NCBI GenBank assembly: GCA_964392615.1
Contig: CAYMRB010000033.1
Span: forward strand, 1-37,955
Direction: 5' to 3'
DNA length: 37,955 bases
Source of the DNA: CAYMRB01 sp964392615
GTDB lineage: Bacteria > Planctomycetota > UBA8108
Shown in pieces: positions 7,342-15,156 of the stretch. Position 1 is the first letter of the stretch; the number at the start of each line of letters is the position of its first letter. Under the pieces are notes generated by a model. It was not told the origin of the DNA. It saw only the letters and a list, made by a program, of their open reading frames with translations, and did not search any database. A program made the position numbers and the translations under genes.

Positions 7342-9659
7342 CGCACGCCAACGAGATGAGACTCTGCACGGTTCGCCACACGTCACCCGCGATGTTCGTC
7401 CCGTTGCTCGTGCTGTTCTGTCTCGCCGGGCCAGTCGATCGCGCCCTCGGGCAGGCCGTGGTGTGGTCGCCTCATGCGACGTATCCCGGCCGCCAGGTGA
7501 CGCTCGGTCCGACCGGTGCGCGTGGTTGGGTGCGTGACAACGTCATCTACGTGGCCGACGTCGCTGCCGATTCTCCGGCCGCAGGGAGGCTCCGAACCCA
7601 CGACGCGATCCTCGGCGCCAACGGCCGCCGCTGTGCGCCGGACACCGATCCGCGCAAGCTGCTCGGGCAGGCGATCGCCGAGAGCGAGACGCTCGAGCGA
7701 GGCCTTCGATTGCAGCTGTTGATCGAGCGCGGCGGCAAGGAGATGGACGTCGAGATCCAGCTGCTGCGCTGCATGGGCGAGTACGGTCCGAACTGGCCGT
7801 ACGATTGCCGCAGGTCCCGGCGCGTCTTGCACGAGGCCTGCGTCTTCCTCGCCGAGCGGCAGTACCCGGACGGGCAGTTCCCCGCCGAGGTCGGCATGTC
7901 CACGGCTTGGGCGGGCTTGTTGTTTCTCGCGTCGGGCGACGCGCGCTTCCTGGACAACGCCCGCCGCGCCGCCCATTGGCTGGCCGATCAGTCCTATCCG
8001 GACATGGCCCTGAACGCCTGGCCGGCCAGCTACGCAGGACTGTGCCTCGCCGAGTACTACCTGGCCACGGGCGACCGCGAAGTATTGCCGAAGCTGAAGG
8101 ACATCTGCGACTTCCTCGCGGCCGGGCAGATGTCCTGCGGCTCGTGGGGACACAACGCGCCGTGGGGTGGCTACGGAGCGGTGAATCAGGTCGGCCTGGC
8201 TTGCTTCCTGACGCTGATCCTCGCCGAGGATTGCGGCGTAAATGTCGACCAGCGGGCGCTCGAGCGCAGCACCGACTTCTTCCTCAAGTACAACGGCGTG
8301 GCGTGGATCCCCTACGGCGACCATCGCCCCTGGCGCGGCAACAGCGGCAACGGCAAGAACGCGATCGCGGCGGTGGCGTACGATCTGCTGGGCGGTCACC
8401 CCGACGCGGTACAGCACTTCAGCCGTACGGTCGCGGGTAGCTACGACTACCGCGAGGAAGGCCACACCGGATCGTACTTCTCGTTCTTCTGGGGGCCGCT
8501 CGCCGCCGCGCGCGCACCGGCCGATCGGTTCCGCGAGTTCCTCGACGAGCAGGCCTGGTACTACGACCTCGCGCGCACATACGAGGGCGGCCTGGTCAAT
8601 CAGCCCAATCAGGAGAACCTCAGCGGCCGCACGCCCGGCAGCTACACCTGGCAGGGGCCGGAGTACACCACGGGCGGCATGGCGCTGTTCTACGCGCTGC
8701 CGCTGAAGAAGCTGCAGATCCTCGGCGCCGAGACGAGCCCTTTCGACGCGTCGGCGGGTGACGATATCAAGCAGCTGGTCAGCTTGTATCAGCAGCGACG
8801 ATGGGACGAGCTGCAGACAGAAGCGGATGAGCTCGCCGCGACATCCGGCCTACCCGCTGGCAAGCGGTCGCAGATCGAGACGCTGCAGGACGCTGCGGAA
8901 ACACAGCGTCGGAGCATCGAGGAGACGTTGAGCGGGATCCGGACCTGCCTGGACGATGACGACGCGTACCGGGCCGCGAAGTTGCTCGAGGGCCTGGAGC
9001 GCCTCCTGGGCGGAGATGCCGCGGCATTGAAAGACGCGAAGGACCTTCTGGCGGACAAGGAGGCACTCATCGAACAGGGCGCCAAGTACTACGAGATGTG
9101 GCGAGCGCTCGAGTACGAGACGACCGAATACTGGATGACCTACGGCAAGAAGGCCATGCGCGAGTTCGGCTCGCGAGGTCCGATCGCTCCCAAGTCGTGG
9201 AAGACGATCGTCGCCACATCCGAGGCGCAGACCGAATGGAGCAGGCTCGAGGTCCGCGCCGGCAAGCCCGCAGCGCCATCCGCGGCCTGGCTCCAACCCG
9301 ACTTCGACGATGCCGCGTGGAAACCGGCCAAGGGTCCGTTCCGACTCGGCCCTGATCGCGAGGCCGAGGACAAGTCCTGCCGTCTCTATCTGCGCCACGT
9401 CTTCGAGCTGGACATCCCTGCCTCAACGCTGCGATTGACCTATACCGGTGACAAGGGGCAGTCGGCGAAGGTGTACCTCAACGGAGTGTTGGTCGCCACG
9501 CTGTTCGACGGCAACCGGCGCGGCCGGGCAACCATCCCGCTGAACTCGCACGTGGTCTTCGCGCTCCGCATGGGCAAGAACTGCCTGGCGGTGCGATGCG
9601 ACAATGAAGACGGTCGTTCCGTCACGGTCGACATCGGCTTGCAGGAAGCGGCACGCTGA
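7338..9659 (+). CDS. Secreted PDZ - alpha/alpha-toroid (DUF6288-like) protein with C-terminal beta-sandwich
   Basis: Up to 773 residues from a GTG that overlaps the previous stop. ATGs at 7356 and 7392 are alternative starts; 7392 begins the hydrophobic signal core directly (MFVPLLVLFCLAGPVDRALG). A PDZ-like domain follows (GWVRDNVIYVADVAADSPAAG, THDAILGANGRRC). The toroid then has motifs shared with the protein at 1233-3440: NWPYDCRRSRRVLHEAC, GLCLAEYYLATGDREVLPKL, and GSWGHNAPWGGYGAVNQ (compare GSGGWGHRP and GGNGYGAINI there). Next comes a helical stretch of about 120 residues, then a GH2-like or carbohydrate-binding beta-sandwich (DDAAWKPAKGPFRLG, RLYLRHVFELDIPAS, VYLNGVLV). No YdjY domain is present, unlike its paralogue. 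Function is unknown; it is cotranscribed with esterases. Confidence 0.84.
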   Translation: MTHANEMRLCTVRHTSPAMFVPLLVLFCLAGPVDRALGQAVVWSPHATYPGRQVTLGPTGARGWVRDNVIYVADVAADSPAAGRLRTHDAILGANGRRCAPDTDPRKLLGQAIAESETLERGLRLQLLIERGGKEMDVEIQLLRCMGEYGPNWPYDCRRSRRVLHEACVFLAERQYPDGQFPAEVGMSTAWAGLLFLASGDARFLDNARRAAHWLADQSYPDMALNAWPASYAGLCLAEYYLATGDREVLPKLKDICDFLAAGQMSCGSWGHNAPWGGYGAVNQVGLACFLTLILAEDCGVNVDQRALERSTDFFLKYNGVAWIPYGDHRPWRGNSGNGKNAIAAVAYDLLGGHPDAVQHFSRTVAGSYDYREEGHTGSYFSFFWGPLAAARAPADRFREFLDEQAWYYDLARTYEGGLVNQPNQENLSGRTPGSYTWQGPEYTTGGMALFYALPLKKLQILGAETSPFDASAGDDIKQLVSLYQQRRWDELQTEADELAATSGLPAGKRSQIETLQDAAETQRRSIEETLSGIRTCLDDDDAYRAAKLLEGLERLLGGDAAALKDAKDLLADKEALIEQGAKYYEMWRALEYETTEYWMTYGKKAMREFGSRGPIAPKSWKTIVATSEAQTEWSRLEVRAGKPAAPSAAWLQPDFDDAAWKPAKGPFRLGPDREAEDKSCRLYLRHVFELDIPASTLRLTYTGDKGQSAKVYLNGVLVATLFDGNRRGRATIPLNSHVVFALRMGKNCLAVRCDNEDGRSVTVDIGLQEAAR

Positions 9660-9694
9660 CTTCCGGTTGACGGCCTGCCTGAGGAGAGTCCGAC

Positions 9695-11401
9695 ATGAGA
9701 GTAGTCTTCGCTCTTGCCCTGTGGGTCTGTACGTGTGGCTCCACGGCATGGGCCGCGGACAGGCTGCCGATCAAGATCTACTTCCTGGCCGGGCAGTCCA
9801 ACATGGTCGGACCGGGCCGAAACGCATATCTCCAGGAACACCACCCGGAGCTGATGAAGCCGCGCGATGACGTGTACTGCGCCTACGCCGGCAAGGTCAC
9901 CGGGCCGCTGATGCCCGGCTACGGCGGGCGGGAGCACGGCTATGGCCTGGAAGTGACCATGGGCAAGGTGCTCGGCGATGCGATCGACCATCCGATCCTG
10001 CTCGTCAAGTCATGCACGGGCGGAACGACGCTGCACAAGAACTGGCGTCCGCCGAGCACTGTCGCGCAATCGGGAGGCGAGATCGGGCCGCTCTACTCAC
10101 GCATGATGCGGCGCTTCCACAACGTGCTGGCCAACCTCGACCTGCACGTGCCCGGCGCGACCGAGCGCGGTGTCGAGATCGCCGGGTTCGTCTGGTTCCA
10201 GGGGGAGAACGACTCCTTGGCCCGAGACGAGAACGGCGTGGGCTTCTGGACGCACTACGAAAGGAACTTGACCCATCTCATCGCAGACGTCCGCAGCGAC
10301 TTGGGCGTACCCGAACTGCCCGTGCTGATCATCCAGATCAACGACGGCACGTGGGACCGCAAGGACAGGACGACCGGTGAGATCGTCGGCGGGCCGGACG
10401 TGCGCGCGGCACAGCAGAAGGTGGCCGAAGCCGATCCGCTGGCTGCGTGGATCAAGACCTGCGACCTGCACCAGGGCTACCACTACGACAATGCCAGCCA
10501 CGTGACGATCGGCGAGCGGGCTGGTGCCGCGTTGCTGCCGCTCGCACGCAAGACCGTCCCGCAGACGGCCGCCGAGATCGCCGCCGGGCGACAGCGCTTC
10601 CTCGCCCGTCAACCCGAACCCGGCCATCCGGACACGCTCCCCTTGGCCAGGGGTCTGATCGGCTACTGGAAGTTCGACGAGGGCAGGGGCGACAGCACCG
10701 TCGACAGCTCCTCCTCGAGCAACTCGGGTGTCATCAGCGGTCGCCCCGAGTGGGTGGACGGATTGTTCGGCCAGGCGCTGTACCTGACCGGCGAGCAGCG
10801 CATCGAGATGCCCGCGTTCAAGGAGCCGCTGGGCCCGGACGGTCACATCGAGAACCTCAGCGTCTCGTTCTGGCTGCGCGCCAACCGCTACGGTGACGGA
10901 CGCGTGGGACGCGGCACGGGCGAAGGGTACGGCAAGCGAAACGACCACAACTGGCAGTACAGCGAATACGCCAACCTCACCGGCTGGGACGTCACCACGC
11001 ACGACAACGACTTCTGCGGCTTCGCCACCGCGTCGTTCAAGGGCGGGCCCAAGGCCGTCATGAGCGACCGCCCAATCCACTTGGTCGGCGACGGCATCGA
11101 GTGGCACCACGTCGTCATGAGCTACGACGGATCCGCGAAAAGCCTGAACGTCTACGTCGACGGCACCCCGACCGATCCGAGGCGATCCAAGTCGTCGACG
11201 CAGGGAATCGACCAGGCCGACCACATCATCCCCGCACCGAAAGGCACGCCGCTGACCCTCGGCGGGTTGATCGACAGGGCCGGTCAGTTTCAGGTGTTCG
11301 ACGAGCTGGCGATCTGGAACCGCCCGCTGACGCTCGACGACGCCAGGACGCTGTACAACAGCGGGCACGGTGTGGAGATCCGGCTGGCCGCTGGTGACTA
11401 G
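9695..11401 (+). CDS. Secreted SGNH/SASA carbohydrate esterase with C-terminal LamG (concanavalin-like) domain
   Basis: 568 residues from ATG 9695, preceded by GAGGAGAG. The signal peptide is MRVVFALALWVCTCGSTAWA. The catalytic domain carries FLAGQSNM (Ser35 nucleophile), GFVWFQGENDS, and YDNASHVTIGERAG, whose Asp265 and His269 fit the SGNH block V. From about residue 325 there is a LamG/concanavalin-like sandwich typical of this domain order: GLIGYWKFDEGRGDSTVDSS, NLSVSFWLRANRYGDG, WHHVVMSYDG and FDELAIWNRPLTLDDARTLY. The enzyme probably removes acetyl groups from a polysaccharide while the LamG domain binds it. All catalytic blocks look intact, unlike the second half of the protein at 3540-6431. 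It lies 35 bases after the previous gene and is probably the last gene of that operon. Confidence 0.9.
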   Translation: MRVVFALALWVCTCGSTAWAADRLPIKIYFLAGQSNMVGPGRNAYLQEHHPELMKPRDDVYCAYAGKVTGPLMPGYGGREHGYGLEVTMGKVLGDAIDHPILLVKSCTGGTTLHKNWRPPSTVAQSGGEIGPLYSRMMRRFHNVLANLDLHVPGATERGVEIAGFVWFQGENDSLARDENGVGFWTHYERNLTHLIADVRSDLGVPELPVLIIQINDGTWDRKDRTTGEIVGGPDVRAAQQKVAEADPLAAWIKTCDLHQGYHYDNASHVTIGERAGAALLPLARKTVPQTAAEIAAGRQRFLARQPEPGHPDTLPLARGLIGYWKFDEGRGDSTVDSSSSSNSGVISGRPEWVDGLFGQALYLTGEQRIEMPAFKEPLGPDGHIENLSVSFWLRANRYGDGRVGRGTGEGYGKRNDHNWQYSEYANLTGWDVTTHDNDFCGFATASFKGGPKAVMSDRPIHLVGDGIEWHHVVMSYDGSAKSLNVYVDGTPTDPRRSKSSTQGIDQADHIIPAPKGTPLTLGGLIDRAGQFQVFDELAIWNRPLTLDDARTLYNSGHGVEIRLAAGD

Positions 11402-11432
11402 GACTAGGGCGACGTGCGGACCGCTTCGCAGC

Positions 11433-12941
11433 TCACCGCCGCGGTCGATCGAGCGCCCGATACTTGAACCACAGGAACCGCGCCTTGCCCTTCCCCGTCG
11501 CGAACAGCGCCGGCCGGATCGTGTGCCAGCCGCCGAGCGCGTTGTGTTGGGCTCCCGACACGTCGATCGCGGTCGGCAGATACTGCCACCGCCCCTCGGC
11601 GTCGCGATAGAAGAAGCTGACGTCCTGTCGGTCGTTGACGATGCGCAGCGCGACGCGCCGCCGCCCCCTGATGTCCGGCTCGCGGTCGCCTCCGTAGCGG
11701 CGAAAGCCGGCGCCGATGCGGCGCACCTTGCCGTCGGAGCCGAGGCCGTAGCCGAGGTGCACCTCTTCGTTGAAGAAGAGCGTCAGGCCGGCGGTCACGC
11801 CGTCGTCGACCTCGAGCTCGGTCTCGACGGCATACGCGGTGTGAAGCGGCATGACGCACAGAGGCCGCGAGCTGCCGACGTCGTCGCCGTAGCCGGAGAG
11901 CTCGAGCGCGCCGTCCTTCAACGCGAAGCGCGCCGCGTCGAAGTGCTCCCAGAACTGCCATTGGATGCCGAGCTCGTCGCCGTCGAACTCGTCGCTCATC
12001 GGCATGTCGACCTCGACGGGCCGCTGCCAGCCGTCGGGGAACTCCTCCGCTGCGCGATACCAACCGTCCGGCGTCCACTCGATCGGCTCGATCAGTGTGC
12101 ATCGTCCGAGCGACCGCTGACCGTTCATCCACGCGTGGTAGACGCAGTACCACTGACCGCCGGGCCCCTCGAGCACGGTGCCGTGACCCTTCGACCACCA
12201 GCGATCGCCGCGATCGTGCGTGCGGATGATCGGGTTGTGCGGCGCGTTCTCCCACGGACCGGTCGGCGTCTTCGAGCGCGCCGCGACCACCATGTGGCTC
12301 GTCGCGACCCCGGCCGTGCCGCCCTGCGCACTCGTCATGTAGTACCACTCGCCGCGTCGCAGCAGCTTGGGCGACTCGAGACACATGCACTCGATGACCC
12401 AGTCCGACGGGATCGGCCAGCCCGCGTAGCCACGCTGCGACTTGGTCGTCACACGAAGCCCGTCGGCCGACAGCCGGGCGAATCGACCACCGCTGACCCA
12501 CAGGTATCGCTCGCCACCCGGCGTCGCGATGTGCCCCGGATCGATACCGCCGATCGCGAGCTTGACCGGTCGACTCCACGGGCCGCGCGGATCCTCCGCC
12601 GTGACGACGAAGTTGCCACCTGCCGCCGGATAGTAGAGGTAGAACGTGCCGTCGTGCTCGATCAGGTCCGGCGCCCAGATCGACCCCGGCTGGTTCGTGA
12701 CCGCGCGCGAGATCGGACGCCACCGACGCAGGTCCTTCGAGTGCCAGACGAGCAGGCCCGGCTGAAACGCGAAGCTGGAGTGCGTCATGTAGTAGTCGTC
12801 ACCCGAACGCACGATGGTCGGGTCGGCCCAATTGCCGAGCAGGAGCGGGACGGGATCGGCGCCGAAGCTCGCGACCTGCGACGCGGAGGTGGCGATCAGA
12901 GCGGCGGCGAACAACTCACGAAATCCATGGGAAGGTGTCAT
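11433..12941 (-). CDS. Glycoside hydrolase family 43 (arabinofuranosidase/xylosidase-like), secreted
   Basis: 502 residues from ATG 12941, with a short signal-like N terminus (ELFAAALIATSASQVASFGA). The five-bladed propeller motifs of GH43 are present: NWADPTIV (Asp40, catalytic base), GGIDPGHI (Asp134, pKa modulator) and CLESPKL (Glu189, general acid). KGHGTVLEGPGGQWYCVYHA is the late blade with the conserved His. The C-terminal part (from about residue 315, MSDEFDGDELGIQWQFWEH) is the GH43 beta-sandwich module. Typical activities are beta-xylosidase or alpha-arabinofuranosidase on plant or algal polymers. It converges on the esterase operon with only 31 bases between and diverges from the selenoprotein gene. 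The subfamily cannot be set by eye. Confidence 0.92.
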   Translation of the reverse strand: MTPSHGFRELFAAALIATSASQVASFGADPVPLLLGNWADPTIVRSGDDYYMTHSSFAFQPGLLVWHSKDLRRWRPISRAVTNQPGSIWAPDLIEHDGTFYLYYPAAGGNFVVTAEDPRGPWSRPVKLAIGGIDPGHIATPGGERYLWVSGGRFARLSADGLRVTTKSQRGYAGWPIPSDWVIECMCLESPKLLRRGEWYYMTSAQGGTAGVATSHMVVAARSKTPTGPWENAPHNPIIRTHDRGDRWWSKGHGTVLEGPGGQWYCVYHAWMNGQRSLGRCTLIEPIEWTPDGWYRAAEEFPDGWQRPVEVDMPMSDEFDGDELGIQWQFWEHFDAARFALKDGALELSGYGDDVGSSRPLCVMPLHTAYAVETELEVDDGVTAGLTLFFNEEVHLGYGLGSDGKVRRIGAGFRRYGGDREPDIRGRRRVALRIVNDRQDVSFFYRDAEGRWQYLPTAIDVSGAQHNALGGWHTIRPALFATGKGKARFLWFKYRALDRPRR

Positions 12942-13101
12942 GCGGCCGATCGTACCAGCCGCCAGCCGCGGTTTCCCTCACGCATGGCAGGACGCGCGGC
13001 GCGCAGGACGTGCGATCGAACCTTCTCCGCTCGCCGCTGCGGTGGTAGCATCGGTCCTTCCACAGCCAACCTGACCGGGTGTCAGGACGAGGAGATCCAC
13101 G
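12942..13101. promoter_or_regulatory. Divergent intergenic region with leader hairpin upstream of the selenoprotein gene
   Basis: 160 bases between the GH43 start (minus) and the selenoprotein start (plus). On the plus side a perfect hairpin (CCTGAC, loop CGGGT, GTCAGG) spans 13070-13086. It is followed directly by a strong ribosome binding site GAGGAG at 13089-13094, 7 bases before the ATG. TAGCAT near 13046 is a possible -10 element, but no good -35 pairs with it. The hairpin could modulate translation; that is inference. Confidence 0.35.
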
Positions 13102-13998
13102 ATGAAGCAATTATGTCGCTGCGCGGTTCTGTTGATCGCGTTCGCCGCGGCGAGCACGACGCTTCGAGCGGGCACCGAGGACGGTGCGTGCATCGACGAG
13201 TTCGAGCTCATCAACTTCCAGCCGCAGAGCGCCACGTTCGAGCAATCGGTCAGCAGCACGGCCTACGCGGACCGGACGACCATAGTGGTCTTCCTCGCGA
13301 GCGGCTGAGGCTTCTGCATCAGCCAGGCCTCCAGGTTGGAGGCCATGATCGCGGAGCTCGCCGCAGCGGGGCACGATATCAACGCCGTGGGGATCAATCA
13401 GATCGACTCGGAATCGACGCAGGACCGATTGGCGGCGGTCTGCTCGTTTGACTTGCTGCAAAACACGCGCGACGTCGACGCGTGGACCCTGATGGGCGGT
13501 CGCAAGGACGACATGTTCATCTTCCGCGCGGGCGGCAGGCTCGCGCCGGGCGGCTTCCTGCCGATCGCCGGTGACGTGTTCACGACCCTGTCGACGGAGA
13601 CCGGCTACGAAAACGTCTACGAAGCGCTCGTCGCTGCCGACGAGCTCGGACCGCTCGATCCGCCATGCGGCGGTTCGGTCGAGGAAGGCGGACTGCAGCT
13701 GACCGGCGACGCGAACCAGGACGGCGGCCGCGATGTGTCGGACGCCGTCGCGGTGCTCGGCCACCTCTTCCTCGGATCGCCCGACGTCCTGCCGTGCAGC
13801 GGCGGGACAACGGAGGCCCCGGGAAACATCGCGTTGCTCGACATGAACGGCGACGACGAGATCAACCTCGCCGACCCGGTCTACCTGCTGACGCACCTGT
13901 TCCTCGGTGGGCCGCCACCGGCCGGAGGAACCGAGTGCCGACGCATCCTCGGCTGCCCTGACGCCCCCGTACCCTGCGGAGAGCCCGGCGGCGCGTAG
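13102..13998 (+). CDS. Probable selenoprotein: secreted thioredoxin-like domain (UxxC) with C-terminal dockerin repeats
   Basis: One continuous frame from ATG 13102 to TAG 13998 (298 residues), broken only by a TGA at codon 69. Residues 1-23 form a signal peptide (CAVLLIAFAAASTTLRA). The UGA falls right after a hydrophobic strand (TTIVVFLASG) and gives U-G-F-C, the thioredoxin-fold redox position where CxxC is usual. The frame after the UGA is plainly protein: an amphipathic helix (SQASRLEAMIAELAAAG), a strand (NAVGINQI) and KDDMFIFRAGGRLAP as the late thioredoxin strands. From about residue 210 there are two dockerin-like calcium loops (DANQDGGRDVSD and DMNGDDEINLAD), each followed by a helix with HLFLG. 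A hairpin fitting a bacterial SECIS lies 24 bases after the UGA. A nonsense mutation or sequencing error is the alternative, but the exact UxxC placement argues against it. The role is probably extracytoplasmic thiol or peroxide redox chemistry. Confidence 0.82.
13306..13308 (+). other. In-frame UGA, probable selenocysteine codon (Sec69)
   Basis: The TGA sits in frame 68 codons after the ATG at 13102 and is the only stop in the frame before 13996. It would place selenocysteine three residues before Cys72 (UGFC). Recoding needs SelA, SelB, SelC tRNA and SelD, none of which lie in this window. Confidence 0.78.
13316..13352 (+). promoter_or_regulatory. Candidate bacterial SECIS element (bSECIS)
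   Basis: A perfect 7-base-pair stem GGCCUCC (13326-13332) and GGAGGCC (13338-13344) closes a 5-base loop AGGUU (13333-13337). The loop has G at its second position and begins 24 bases after the UGA. Known bSECIS elements have a stem near the UGA, an apical loop roughly 16-37 bases from it, and a G in the first two loop positions, so all three criteria are met. Below an internal bulge, AUCA (13318-13321) can pair with UGAU (13346-13349), and GC 13316-13317 with GC 13351-13352, lengthening the structure. The element lies within coding sequence, as in other bacterial selenoprotein mRNAs. Confidence 0.75.
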
Positions 13999-14009
13999 CA
14001 GCCCGTTGA

Positions 14010-15101
14010 TCAGAGCCTGCCGTTGAACCGGTGCACCGCCTCGACCATCGCGAGGTAATTGCCGACCGGCACGTAGTTCGCGATCGAGTTGCCCGAGCCG
14101 GCGACGTAGGCGCCGCGCGGAGCGCACGCGGTGAGGATCTCCGTCGTGCGCGCGGCAACGGCGTCTTCCGACCCTTGCGCGAGCAGGTCCATGTCGACGC
14201 CGCCGACGGCCGCGACGTCAGCGCTCCAGTCGCGGTGGAACTCCTCGACCGGCTGGATCACATCCTCGAAGCTGTGCTTCGCGTCGATGCCCGCCGTCTC
14301 GGCGAGATCGTCCATCACCGGACGCACCTCGCCGCAGGTGTGGAGAATGAACGGCATGCCGTGCTCGTGTGCGAGGTCGGCATAGCGGCGATACCACGGC
14401 AGGATGAACTCGCGGGTGTGGTCCGGGCTCATCAGGGTGGTCGTCTTGAAGCCGAGGTCGTCCCCGAGCCATAGCGCGACGATACCGTCCATCGAGCAGA
14501 ACGCCTTGAACGCCGTCAGGACCAGCTCGCCGACGCGACGCGTGACCTCGCGCAGCAGCTCTGCATCGTCGTACGGCGCCAGCAGGAAACGCTCGAGACC
14601 CGTGAGCCAATTGCCCCACTCGAAGACGCCGCTGCTGTAGCCGATGCAGGCCATGCCGTCCGGGACATCGCGGACGGCCTCTTCGGCCTGCGTGAAGTCG
14701 AGGTCCTGCGGCCGCGGCCACGGGTAGCTCTCGACGTCCGCCAACGTCGCGATCGGCCCCGAGTGCTCGTCCTGCCACTCGCGCTCGCCGCGGCTGAGCG
14801 CGGCCGTGTCGCCGGCTCGCAATCTGTGGTTCGGCAGGTGGACCGGCGCCCTCAATCGATACGCGTCATAGCCCAGACGGCGCCACAGATCGCTGTGCTG
14901 GCGGATGGCCCGCAGACGCTCCGCGGACGACGCGTCCTTGCGCCACGGCATGAGATCCTCGCCGAGGAGGGCGGTGGTCACCTCCGGGTCGAGCTTGATC
15001 TCCAGCAGCGGCACGCGATCCGGCTTGCCGCCAAGGAGCGCGGTCAGCAATCGGCCGACGTCGGGATCCGGCCGTGGTAGTCGTTCGACTCGCTCGATCA
15101 T
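14010..15101 (-). CDS. Uroporphyrinogen decarboxylase (URO-D) family protein
   Basis: 363 residues from ATG 15101. Longer starts would run into the neighbouring gene. The URO-D/methylcobamide methyltransferase fold is indicated by GGKPDRVPLLE near the start, DLGFKTTTLMSPDHTREFILPWYRRYADLAHEHG, HTCGEVRPVMDDLAE, and GAYVAGSGNSIANYVPVGNY near the end. The HxCG motif is typical of the methyltransferase-like branch (MtaA-type) rather than HemE. In planctomycetes many such paralogues sit in sugar or secondary metabolic clusters without known substrates. It converges with the selenoprotein gene (11 bases between stops) and lies 55 bases downstream of the gene at 15157-17991. Heme synthesis is unlikely as its main job. 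Confidence 0.85.
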   Translation of the reverse strand: MIERVERLPRPDPDVGRLLTALLGGKPDRVPLLEIKLDPEVTTALLGEDLMPWRKDASSAERLRAIRQHSDLWRRLGYDAYRLRAPVHLPNHRLRAGDTAALSRGEREWQDEHSGPIATLADVESYPWPRPQDLDFTQAEEAVRDVPDGMACIGYSSGVFEWGNWLTGLERFLLAPYDDAELLREVTRRVGELVLTAFKAFCSMDGIVALWLGDDLGFKTTTLMSPDHTREFILPWYRRYADLAHEHGMPFILHTCGEVRPVMDDLAETAGIDAKHSFEDVIQPVEEFHRDWSADVAAVGGVDMDLLAQGSEDAVAARTTEILTACAPRGAYVAGSGNSIANYVPVGNYLAMVEAVHRFNGRL

Positions 15102-15156
15102 GTCGGGCGATGCTAACGACTCGCGGTGTCGTCGGGCAAGCGACTCCGTCGCCGAT

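Noticed and set aside
11402..11432. An intrinsic terminator between the convergent SASA-LamG and GH43 genes.
   Set aside because: No stem of useful length and no T-run on either strand.
13102..13308. A separate 68-residue protein ending at the UGA, or a nonsense-mutated pseudogene.
   Set aside because: The frame continues with thioredoxin and dockerin motifs, the UGA sits exactly at the redox cysteine position, and a SECIS-like stem follows. A sequencing error remains possible but less likely.
14010..15101. HemE, the heme-pathway uroporphyrinogen decarboxylase.
   Set aside because: The HTCGEVRPVMDD block and the context fit the methyltransferase-like URO-D branch. No heme genes are near, so no hemE symbol was given.
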